From: Telmatactis stephensoni | Lineage: Eukaryota > Cnidaria > Anthozoa > Actiniaria > Isophelliidae | Direction: 5' to 3' | DNA: 64,000 bases | NCBI GenBank assembly: GCA_029948255.1 | Contig: JALIZF010001474.1 | Span: 112,501 to 176,500, forward strand | Part shown: positions 49,060 through 60,260 of the stretch, in pieces | Layout: every line of letters starts with the position of its first letter | Position numbering within the stretch: the stretch's first letter is position 1 | The notes under the pieces: model-generated | The model's database searches: none | Told to the model about the DNA's origin: nothing | The model's input: the letters and a program-made list of their open reading frames with translations, nothing else | Position numbers and translations under genes: made by a program

Positions 49060-50445
49060 ACAAAAGAAGATGCCCTACCTGTTAAGTAAGCAGTCAGCTA
49101 GAAGACAGGTAAAAAAAAAAAACAGCTCGTCGCCTACCAGCTCTATAACAGCTGTACGTAAGTCCTGTTTCAACATCTTTCTCAGAAAAAAAAATGTTGA
49201 AAGAATCTCTGGTGCTGTTTTCAACAACTGCACTTGTAATAGTTTTTGGCCAGTCAAGGTCTCCAATGCCCGGTAAATTAAACGTTATCGCAAGTTCATT
49301 TTGCAATTTTGGTTTAATTTGTACCTTTCAATGATTAAAAGCTCAGAAATCTCTTCATTACAGAACTTGGTAGACTTAACCTGAAAGATCACTTCATCTT
49401 TGTTCAATATATTCAAATTATTTCGCTTGCTTTTTGGTAAAAAAATGACAAAAACAAACACTGCGTCGAAAGACATTGGTCGTAGAACAGATCGATAGAG
49501 TGTTTTTTTTACAAAGTGCCGAAACCTGTTTAAACGGTAACGAATAAAAATCGTTTTGCTTGTGTTGCGTTATCATTCTGAACAGTTATGTCACGCGATG
49601 GATACAACAGAACTGAAAAATAAGTTTGGAGGAAAAATCCAAGTTTAGGTGGGTAGGTGGCAAATATTTAGATAGACATTTTTGCAATCGCACTATTTGC
49701 TAGTTAAGAAAGTCAACCGGCTGAAAACGATGATTTCCATCGACCTTGGTGGTTCTGGTACCTGTTTTAAAACGTCGTGTACATTCATTAGTTTCATTGT
49801 TTCTTACGTAAGACTACTCAACTATTCAGAGACATTGTAAACAAACACAGAATATCTCACATGTGAAAATTAATAAAGCTTGTATCACAATAAGTAACGC
49901 TGACAAGCGTAAAGATTTATGATAGAAAGATATTATGAAACTTTATTTACTTTCTTAAAGAACTGTCAAGTTCAAACCATTTTCGAAATGTGGGTCTACT
50001 GAATGAGACAGAGTGAAAGAAATGGAAATAACTAGGAACTATCTAAAGAAAGCTAAAAGAAGGACAGAAGGAAGGAAGGAAGAAAAGAAAGGAGGAGAGC
50101 AGGAAGAAAGAAGAAATGAATTAATTGTGTCACTGCTTGGATTGATGCGGTACACCTTGATTGTCAAATCATAGTTAAATTTTAATAAGTAAAGCAACAA
50201 GGCCTATTGACTTTACTTTCTTAATTAAAGCTTACTTGAAGATTTATTGAGGCAGTTTTTTGTTGTTGAATAATTGAATATTGATATCATGATATATGCA
50301 TTTTGTCTGTTTTATCCGAGGGACCTTATTACTAAAGGTAACGAGAAGGCGTTAACTAATGCGCTTCCGATACTTTACTATACATCGATAGTATTTATTA
50401 ACTTTTGTTGATATTGTTATATATTTGTTAGTAATCTTGTGAATC
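49060..50445. other. Intergenic upstream of the secreted-protein gene
   Basis: No gene was seen. A purine-rich GGAAGGAAGGAAG tract lies at about 50055-50120. This is the likely promoter region of the 50446 gene. No TATA box was assigned. Confidence 0.4.
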
Positions 50446-53400
50446 ATGGCAAGGCCTTCAAGAAGATGGTGCTTTGTTCTATCTCTGTGTTTGGTGTTAC
50501 AGCAATTCGCACCCATCCTCACAACCCCCTTAAAGAAAAAAAGCATTTCCTTCTCTAAGTGGTCAGATGTTGAAGACAACGCTATAGAAAAGGGTACGGA
50601 AGAAATTGGGAATAGGCCTTTCTAATAGTATTAAGTAAATTTAGATGAAGTCAAAGTAGCCAACATTTACTACACAGAAGAGACGTAATACAAAATACTG
50701 GAATTTCTTTTTGTAAATCATTTTCATATATAAAACCTGTACTTTAGCGCATCGAAGAGCATGCCGCACTTGTTGCAAATACCCCATGTAGTTAGTGCAA
50801 ATGCCTTCTTTGACGTCATCTCATTTGCATTTTGAGATTTGAATATGGAGCGGACAGTGTTAAAAATATTAAATTATTGAATTATACAAGCTAATATATA
50901 TGTTACTTTCTATTAAATATAGAAGAAGATGAGTCTGGTGAGCGAAGGTCTGGGGCCGTTTTTCAATTCATAAAGTTATTGGGCAAACAAACCTTGAACA
51001 CGATCACATTTGGATCCTATGGAATAACCTTTACTGCAACAATAATACAAGCGGTCGAAGGATGTTCGGCTTCATTCCCCAGTATAAAAACCAATTTTAA
51101 GGCATTTGAGAAACTCCAGAAAGAGTATGATGAAACGAAAACTAAGATTCGTGATGAATCTAGACAAGGTAAGTGAATCGAATAGAGTGCACGCCATATA
51201 TCCGTGAAACAACTATAAACTATTTAGCGCATAATAGTATTTAGTTATCAACTATTTTGTTATCCGGTAACTAAGAATTCACTCGCTCAGGCATGCGGAT
51301 AGAGTGATTTTCATCGGACTGTGAAACAATTACTAATAGTCAGTGTTTAATAGTGTCTAATAGTTGTATTGCAACAAAAGAAAACAATGGGTGCAGAGTC
51401 TATTAGTGTCTATTAGCTTAGTAACTATTTCACAGTCCGGTGAAAATTACTCTACTACACAAAGAAAGGCAAAGACCACTAGATACTTCAATAAATAAAC
51501 TCTTTGACAGAGCCAATTTAAATTTCGCTATATCTCACACTCACTACCTCTACATTAAATATTTTGTATACAACGCTCAACTCACATGCTGCCGATTTTT
51601 ACTGAGGGAGGAAAAACCGGAGAAAAAAACCCTCATGGCATGGTAGAGAAGAACACATCATATCAGTGCACGATTTTAATTTCCTTGAGAGCTATGTTAA
51701 GATACGTTTTCCTAAAGTATTATATTTGCATCATATACACAGTATTTTTTGATTCAGGATAGTTTTATATATTGTATATACTTTTCTCGTAAAGCGCTCT
51801 TGAGTCTCGTTAGACATAGCGCTATATAAATAAAGTTTTTATTATATTATTGCTAGTAGTTTCTATTAGAAAGGGAAGTGCTGCCAGAATACGGTTTATG
51901 AAACTGAAGCCGCGTGGAGTCATGTATTTGATATTTGTACGGCAACCCTCAGTGAAATCCGCATATCGCATCTCGCGTAGAGCAACGTGTAACATCAGTG
52001 TACAAAGTATTATAGAGCAAATAGAGAAGGGTCTGGGTTCGAATCTCCTTGGAATAAATTTCCTTGGAATAACACCATTGTTTTTTTGCCTTAATTATTA
52101 TGTAGTAAATATGTATGCTTTTTTATGGTTTGGAAGTGTTTTAAGCTGTATTTTTCTTCTTCTTCTTCTTCTTCTTCTTCTTCTTCTTCTTCTTCTTCTT
52201 CTTCTTCTTCTTCTTCTTCTTCTTCTTCTTCTTCTTCTGTGTAAAGGGGAGGAAAAAAAACCGCAGCTTACAACACTTCAAAACCAGAAAAAAGCATACA
52301 AACACACGAAAAGATAACGTTTACAACATAATAAGGCGAAAAAATTGTTATTCCATGAGTGCATGAGGATTCGAACCCGGACCCTTCTATTTGCTACGCA
52401 CTGCTCTAAATGATTGCCTGGGGTGCCAGTGGTACATCACCGCCAGCGAAATCCGAAAATCGACCTTCGATATGGTATGGATGGCAACCGCTGGGCGCAT
52501 GTAACGTATGTACCGAAATCATCGCCAGTCAAATCCGACGATGTCGATTTCTCAATAATAGCAGGCTGCTCGCCGGCGCTCGCAGCAATTACCGAGGGTT
52601 GGATGGAATTTCCTGGCTAATTTACATTGTTGAGTTAATTTGTTTCAATTTTTTCGTAGCAAAGAATCGAGAAATTTATACGAACGATTCTTACAATGCC
52701 TACCAAGAAACCAGACAGCAAATGATGAGGATTTCAGATGAGGCGACACTAGTGCTAAAATCCCTGGGCCCTGAAGTTGCCAGCATACTTGTCAACGTTT
52801 CTGATGATATGCAGGTATAGCTAAGAATCGTACCCATGCATTTGGTTTTGAAAAATATCACATTATTTTCACAGTATTCATTTTTATTTCACAGCGACTC
52901 ATGGAAAAAGCTAATCAAACCAATCAAGCAGTTGATCTTTTAAAAGTGAACGACAAATTTGCAGAAGGTCTTGAATTGGCAATGAGGCTTACTTTTCCCG
53001 CTTTAGCAATTGCTGTTCCAGGCATAAAAAAGCTTTGGAAAAGTCACCTTAAGAATTCGTTTGTTGGAAAGAAGATTCGCGAGGTATGTTATCAGTAAGT
53101 GGGTCGTCAGTGCTGATCGAGTTCTTGTTGTGATTTTCATTGCCCAGAACAAATAGAACGCACTCTTAGATGATGACGACGCAGGTTTTGTTATTTTCCT
53201 TGGTAGGCTGGATAATTCTGTTTTTTGTTGGTGGAGGAACTCGGAAGGTGGGCAAAGTGAATACTAGCTAAGAAATTGGGATCATTTTCCATTGATCGAG
53301 AGCCCAAACAGAAACTGGAGCCCTATACACTTGAGCCTCATTTGAGTCGGGGACTTATTTCACCATCTCTGATAGGGCGTAAACCTAGGAACCCAAACTT

Positions 53401-56400
53401 TCCCTAAATTCTCTTTGAAATATACTGAGTTTAAAAGCAGCTTTTTACTAATTTAACTAATTTACTAATTACTTACAGTTACTTTTACTAATTAGTTATT
53501 AGTAGATTCTACTAAATCCCTAAGGGAAATAGCTCTAACACAATTTTGAATGTCTATAGACATTCTCAAGAACTTTGCTGATTTACTAAATATATGTAAT
53601 ATTATGTTGAAATACAAAATTGATTTTTTTGGCCCATAAGAAAAAGTTATCTGACTGATATTTGTTCTAAATGACATGCAACATACATCTTCCTCAATAG
53701 TTTTTCCTTGGTTGGTTCTTTAGTGCTTCATCTTTTCTTTTTATCTTTTTTCCTTCCTCTTATCACACCTCTAACTTTCTCTATGATGGTGTCAGAAGTA
53801 CTGCACAGACACGTAGAAAAAAAAGAATAAGAATAGGAAAGCAGAAGGAAAAAAAAAAAGGAAAAAAAAGTAACAATAAACAAACAAACAAACAAACAAA
53901 AACAAAAACAAAAAACAAAACAAAAACCCAAAACAACAACAACAACAACAACAAAAAGACGAAAACAAAAAACAAAACAAAATTAAAAAAGCAACAAAAC
54001 TTGTCCTCAAGATTTAGTGTTATTATATATCCTAATTTTCAAAATATGTATTGCATATATATCTTGTACAATAAGCAAATAAAGTTCATATAAAAATATT
54101 GCTTAATTTGAACTTAAAGAAGTGTTAATCTGTGGAAATTATCCTTCAGCAGCATGGTTTGATGAAAAGGTTTAGCAATTGCGGCCTAGTACTGCTGTAA
54201 ATACTTACAAAAAGCGATGAGTCTGAGCTCTCGCTGTCTACAGCATCATCAGAGACAGTCAGAGTCAGTCAGAGTCAGTCTCTGATGATGCTGTAGACAG
54301 CGAAAGCTCAGACTCATCGCTTTTTGTAAGTATTTACAGCAGTACTAGGCCACAATTGCTAAACCTTTTCATTTAAAGAAGTATCTTTTACAGGATGAGC
54401 TAAATCTGGCATCTCATTCGAGTATCATCTAGTGATTTATCTTTTTTATACTTAGTTTGCCGACAGATTTAAGACCAAATTTGTGACACCTGCTACAGCA
54501 AAGGCGAAGCAGACGTTTGCAAAAATAATGTCAAGGGGATTTCTCGGAAGAGCCAAAGCAGCTATTACAGCAAAACTTAACAAAATTGTTAGTCGCGTGG
54601 CTCCAAAATTCGCTAAACTGAGCAAGGTTTTTTCTGCCGTTAAGACCGGTATAAAGGGTCTCGTGAAACTTGGAGGAGCAGGTGAGCTTAGTTGTCGGTG
54701 TTATAGAATATTTTTCCTCATTATTTATGTAACTTTTTTTTCCTGTTTTCTTGCATTGCTGTCACAAACATAAACGATCTCATCTTTCAGCTCGGTAAAT
54801 TACACACTACGTATCTCGCCGTTATAAAGGAGAAAATTTGATATGAATTTTGCTATCAGATGGATCGGTTGTCCATTATAGTTGAGAGCCGTCAGCTAGA
54901 TTGCACAGAGACTCCGCAGGGACCTAAAGAGCTGCTCGTGATATAAAGAATTTCCACTGTATCTGTAAGATTTACTCCGATATTGAGATATCTTTACCTA
55001 TGTTTATTAATGTCTTTCTTTTCAGCATTAGCAGTGTGGACAGCATACGAAACGTTTGATAATTGTAGGAGAAAAGCAGATGAAGCTAAACAGAGTGTTG
55101 CAGACATGACAAAATATGTCAATGATATTAAGGAGTATCTAAAGAATGTTACAGAAATGAACAATAACGTTCAAAAGGTAAGGGTTTTTTGAAATGTATA
55201 TCTTAAACCTCTATTTCAAAAAGGTTGTCGTGGCTGAAATACATAATGGAGCTTAATTCATTAATACTGATAAGCAGTATGGCCGATGCAAACTTTCCCT
55301 CACTTGTCTTCTTGGTCTTGATTTATAAGATATTTTGTTAACATTCGTAGTGTTTTACACAGGAAAAAAATGTCAATTCCCAGCTTGGGTCAAACATGGA
55401 GCTTCCCTGAATCTAACCAGGGAATCCCTGGGGATCTGTTCTATTTTTACAAGCTTGGGTATTACAGATTTCCCAAGTAAAATAGAACAGATTCCCAGTT
55501 TAGACCCAGGAATCCCCAAGTTGGGAATTGACATTTTGTGACTTTTTTTTCTGTGTTAATGACTTATGGATGTGTCATATGTTGGTTTATGGGAAACTAC
55601 TAAGCATTACAGCTATGAGTTTCACAGTTGGCTCTCTGCTAGGCTGAATTGATTTAAGATACCGGATTATCTATAAAACACAAAAAATTTAGTGGACGTT
55701 GCGTTCACATGGAAAACAGGCCAGCCCCAACAAGTCGCTGTCGAGATCTCGGCTAAGCGGGCTGAAAATTTTCCATCCATGCATATCAATCACGTCAAAC
55801 GGTTTATTGAACCGAAATGTAATATAAGGCTGGGATTGATGTCAGCAAACTAAACCAGCCCATTACATATAACCAGGCCTCAAGTCTGGTAAAACAAAGT
55901 GAACTGTGAAACTACGAGAGGAAAAAGTGATAGGAAATAAAGCAAAAATTAACTGAACAAAGGTTACCATATTTCAAGGCTCATATTTGTTATGTGAGGG
56001 GTTACGTTTTCTTGAGATTTCAGTCTTATTCTATATTCAACTGGACATCGTTATGTTGCTTATTTTCTCGATGCGAAGTGGTTAAAGTTTCCAAAATGAG
56101 TTAAAGCGTCATGTTTTAGTCGTTCATTTTGCAACTGACAAGCCCCCCAAAAATCAAATGTTTGTTTGTTTCTTTAGGCTTGGCTGGAGGTTCGAAATTA
56201 CACTTTGGATAGTGAAATGATTGGCGCTTTGCAAACCTTGAAAGAGATGATGCTTGATGAGTACTTCTCACAGGATGAACAAGAAAAACAGGATGTCGCA
56301 AACAAAATACAGGTTGGAATTAAGAATAACTTTTAGCTTGAAACATTATCAGGACTTGTATGTCTCTTTTATATTTGGATTTATATTTTTCTCATCTTAC

Positions 56401-59400
56401 CTCTTTTTTCAATTGCTGGGTTGGAAGTGACGTCACGGCATGGATGAGGTTCAGCCAGGATCCCATCAACAGGAACATTCATGTGATATTATTTGTTTCT
56501 GATCAGGCTAAACAATATCACTGGAAACTTGTCATGCAATTGTTATTCATGTATAGCGGCCATCAGAGCTTGAATTGTTTGCTGTATTGAATGGCTTTCA
56601 TTTAACTTTCCTTCTCCGAGATACATCATCGGTCATCTTCTTTAGATTTTTTTTTGATAAAGCATTGCGCTACAGATGAAAAACAAAAAACTTTAAGGGG
56701 GGGGGGGATCTTTATTTTGCCCATTGCATAGAAAATTTTAGTTGCCCATTAAACTCATAAAAACTAATAGCCTTGAATGCGGGTCAAGTTGACGACAGTA
56801 TGCTGGAGTGCTGTGACGTCATTTTCTACGTCATAACGACGTCATCAAACTAGAATAAAGTACTATTTTGAGAAAAGTTTTAATTAATTTCAAATATTTT
56901 AATATCTTTTGAGACTTTAGGTTAAGGTGCAAAAATTCAAGCATTTGTTTTACGTTTTGACGAAAAAACAATTTGGTGCGAGTTCCTTTCCATTTTTGAA
57001 GACAGTTGTTGCCTTTGTAAAAAAAACATAATTTTTGATATATAAATATTTAAAGGAAAAAATCAAGATTTTTATTTGGACATTCTACGTAAAAATACCC
57101 AAGAAGAAATACTGGTATATATCTAAACCATGTGTGTAGTTTTGTTTACGCATCAAACAATTTTATACGTGGTTCTTAGATTAGTTGAATATCGAAATTG
57201 TGTAATGTCATTCATCAACTACAATGGCCGCCAATCTTTTCAACGATGACGGTTTCGTGTACTGTTTGACACTATTCGTCGTCTGTTACTTTTTCGTCAG
57301 GGAGGGTCTAGAGCAAGAACCTTTAGAGGTTTCTCATTACCGATGTTGATGTTACACGAGACGATTTGCAACGACGATTGTTCGCCCAACGCTAAGTCGA
57401 CGCCTTTGTAACACACCACAGCGAGCGATTTTTACACTGTAAAAAAATTGTGACGCAAAAGGACGAGTTTGGCCGAAGTTGTATCGACGTTGCGTGCAAA
57501 AATCATCTCTGTAATTCTCTCGTGTAACGTTAGGTTTATTTGTTTTGCATTTTTTCAATATTTTTGGCGTAGAATTCTCGCTGAAAAAAGGTATTGTCGC
57601 CATTGTTGTATTGTTGTCTTGGAAGGGGTTCATGGTATACCTTTGGAACCCTTAGCTTAATGCTATCTGGAAGGAGAGAGAACTCATGGTAGTCAAACAT
57701 TTACAACCGTTTGAAGCAGACAATGAGATTTATCAGCTATTTGAAACGCAGCAATAGAATCGCCGATGAAGAGCAACGTTTTGAAAGGCTGTTTTTTTGC
57801 CAAGTTAGGTTTGGGATAGAAATTTGACTTAAAGAGACCAATAAATCTAGTGGTTAGTAAAATGGTTCCTAAATTGGACGCTTCTTTCCCAGACGCAAAG
57901 AAAGGAAAACGAGCTCAGAAAGATTAGAATTGCGTCTTAGACGAAATATGGTCTAAGTATCGGTTGATATACGGATCAATTCTCATCTTGTCTTAGTCGT
58001 GGCTTTGACAAGAAGCGTTTTAGTTTTGCGTATTAAATGGTCTTAATGATAACTGAAAGTGTTAGAAGGAAACATTTTCGTCGTTCTTGAACTTTATTGT
58101 TATAATTCGGTTTCCTTTTCTTTAGAATTACATCGATGGCACAGAGCTAGATCCCAATTCAGAGGAGACAAAATCGGATCTAAATAGCCGCCAAAGAAGC
58201 ATGAATGAGATTCTGCCAACCATAGCCGTAACTTTAAAATGTTTTAAGTATAAAGGTAGGGAAGTATGCAAAGTTGATCATTGTCTGTCAAGTTTGGTAT
58301 CGGTATCTTCACGCGACCCTTTTAAGCACCAAATTAGTGTCCATATTAGAATGATAAATTGTAGATTTCCTTCGTTTGCATGATTACGCGCTGCGTTAGT
58401 TCGACTGGGAATAGGGCGACTGGCAAGCTAGCTAATCCAACACACTCAGTCAGCAGTCACACAAATAGGCAGAGTTTTCGGCGTGTACCAGTTAACAAAG
58501 ACGGCTACTTACAATAGAACAATGCTTAAAACAAAGTAATATACACTGTGTTTTTGTATTATAAAACAATTGATTCCAGCACTCAACAACAGAGTCAGAT
58601 TCTGATATGTTCTCGCACTTTCTAACAATTTTCATACACAGGACAAAGCTTTGACAATGTCAAATCGTATTGTGCTCTTGGGGACTCTCCATTTTCGAAA
58701 ATATACAAGGACGCAACAAAAGAAAGCACAATGGATCCCAGATTGCAGTGTAAACGGAGAACAGGGGAAGATTACATAAGTGTAAGAGATTACTGTAAAA
58801 CTATTGTGTTGTGTGCTTATACATTTATTTCAAAAAAAATTGTCACGGTTCAAAGCAACAAACATTAAGTACGTATATACTGAAGATTCACAAGCAGGAA
58901 TTGAAACGAGTAGTGTATAGCAGCCGCTGGTAAGATCTGTTGTGATTGGAGAACTAAAACAATACCTTTCATTGTTAACCCGTTCTATTGTTTTATTTTC
59001 TATTGTTTTACAGTAAAGGTAGCAATCCAATAGGATGAGATCTTGCGATAGCTGCTACACCACCCATTGAAACTTATAATAATAATAATAATAATAAATA
59101 ATAATAACGACTTTATTTATAGAGGGTAACACTTAACAGTAATTTTGGTAACTGATGAACTCGTGGCCCTCTGGAAACTTACTCCGTTTAATGTTTTTTA
59201 CAGTGAGTTTTCGGTTGTCAGGCTACAACCTTACGTTACTAACGTAAAACCAGAATCCATTTCGGTCTTGGCTTGACGCTTGTCCCTTTTGAACCACGAC
59301 TTTTTTCCTTTAAATAAGTGTGCAATAGCCATAAATTCAAATTAATTAAGTCATTGTCATAGTCGAAGTTGGATCTGATGCATTTTCGAGCAAGAATACT

Positions 59401-60042
59401 CACTTAAACCTCTCCAAAAAATTACCATTTCTGGCTTCTGCTGTACTTCTTGACATGTGACATTTGCTAGATAACTTGAAGTAGCTATCATTACCAAGTT
59501 TTAAGAACCTGCGACTTCGAAAATAATATCCACAAAGTGTAACAAACTTAAATCTCGACTTAGCTGTTGCTTGTAATCATACAGAAAACCCAAAAAGACC
59601 GATAAGCACCGTATATAATGCATCGTAACTATCCCAACAGGAAGACAAAATGAAAGAGGCCTGGGAACAATGGGTGAGCAACAACAAAACTGTCAATGTA
59701 ACTTGTCTGATGAACAACCCAGGAATCGTGAACGACGTAATGAACCTTATGCGCCAAGGGAAAACAGATCCCGAGGAAATCACAAACATTGTTATCTCCC
59801 AAGAACAGAAACGAGAAGCAAGCGTAGCAGAAATTGCAGAAATCATTAACAAAATAAAAGCTGACAACCCTAACATCGATAAAGAATTACCTTCTGGATT
59901 GCAAGAAATTATTTGTACATACAAAAACCAGGGTAAATCCGCAGAGGAAATCCTAAATGATGTCGTATTTCAGATTGTGGCAAAGAATTACATTGGGGAG
60001 AGAAAGCTAACAGTTGAGGAGATAGACAATGTCAGTTGCTAG
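50446..60042 (+). CDS. Unrecognised secreted, helical, N-glycosylation-rich protein (10 exons, 640 aa)
   Basis: Exons: 50446-50593, 50923-51168, 52660-52814, 52895-53083, 54456-54681, 55026-55177, 56178-56312, 58126-58255, 58642-58781, 59641-60042. All junctions are GT/AG, phases agree, and the total 1923 nt is 641 codons with stop. Exon 1 encodes a signal peptide (hydrophobic WCFVLSLCLVLQQF). At least seven N-x-S/T sites (NDS, NVS, NQT, NVT, NYT, NKT, NVT) support secretion. The protein is mostly predicted helix: a hydrophobic stretch in exon 2, an Ala/Leu/Ile stretch in exon 4 (FPALAIAVPGI), a very basic exon 5 (18 Lys/Arg, one Asp), then acidic helices in exons 6-10. I recognise no domain; function unknown. 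The TAG stop directly abuts a consensus donor (GTAAGT), see downstream exons. Confidence 0.82.
51302..51452. mobile_element. TA-flanked MITE, GAGTGATTTTC family, copy 3
   Basis: Nearly identical to the copy at 13096-13246. It lies 130 bp inside the intron after the second exon of the secreted-protein gene, with TA on both sides. Confidence 0.87.
51572..51852. repeat. SINE/LINE fragments
   Basis: 51572-51650 is a reverse copy of the body of the 24602 SINE (ACTGAGGGAGGAAAAACCGG). 51790-51852 ends TAAAGCGC...AGCGCTATATAAATAAAG, the tail shared with the LINE relic near 24.0 kb and the insertion at 22.3 kb. Confidence 0.6.
51985..52425. repeat. Inverted tRNA-like fragments around a (TTC)n tract
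   Basis: A + strand B box GGGTTCGAATCTCC (52032) and a minus-strand partner (GGATTCGAACCCGG at 52368) share AAATAGA-AGGGTC. Between them is a (TTC)n run of about 28 units (52156-52238), which makes a poly-leucine frame that is not a gene. Confidence 0.6.
53700..54010. repeat. Low-complexity A-rich tract
   Basis: Pyrimidine-rich then adenine-rich (AAACA)n/(AACAACA)n sequence in the intron after exon 52895-53083. The Phe-rich antisense frames here are artefacts of composition. Confidence 0.8.
54162..54372. mobile_element. Long hairpin with hammerhead-like core, copy 2
   Basis: Near-perfect arms of about 92 nt (54162-54255, 54280-54372) flank a (GTCAGTCAGA) loop. The right arm carries CTGATGA (54282-54288), a GCTG/CAGC stem, GAAA (54302-54305) and GCTC, the same arrangement as at 28688-28716 with different stem bases. 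It lies in the intron before exon 54456 of the secreted-protein gene. Confidence 0.55.
55358..55555. mobile_element. TTA-flanked MITE
   Basis: Ends CACAGGAAAAAAATGTCAA and TTGACATTTTGTG...CTGTG, flanked by TTA (55355-55357, 55556-55558), so Harbinger-like. The interior forms a secondary hairpin (CAAGCTTGGG, TTCCCAAG). In the intron after exon 55026-55177. Confidence 0.75.
56690..57660. other. Intron sequence with poly(G) and no gene
   Basis: A G11 run lies at 56697-56707. Open frames at 57352-57660 on both strands lack coding character. Part of the 1.8-kb intron between exons 56178-56312 and 58126-58255. Confidence 0.4.
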
Positions 60043-60260
60043 GTAAGTGTAGTTAAAATATGATTTTGTTGATTCTACAAAGTATTAAGCGCATTACTGC
60101 AATTTTTAAAATCATGCAAACTCGGACATCTAAACGCTCAAGTGGTAAGATATATACCATATTTATAATTAGCTGTTACAGATCGTCTAAAGATCATATT
60201 ACGGCATTTGATAGGTTTTTAGGGATCTTGAGTAAGTTTTAATTAGTTGTTTGTTTGAAG

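Noticed and set aside
52156..52238. Poly-leucine frame within 51850-52317
   Set aside because: It is the translation of a (TTC)n microsatellite between tRNA-like repeat fragments. No coding evidence.
53728..54010. Three overlapping Phe/Cys-rich minus-strand frames
   Set aside because: They are the antisense of an A-rich low-complexity tract.
59577..59924. 115-codon minus-strand frame
   Set aside because: Antisense of exon 59641-60042 of the secreted-protein gene, which has splice and phase support.
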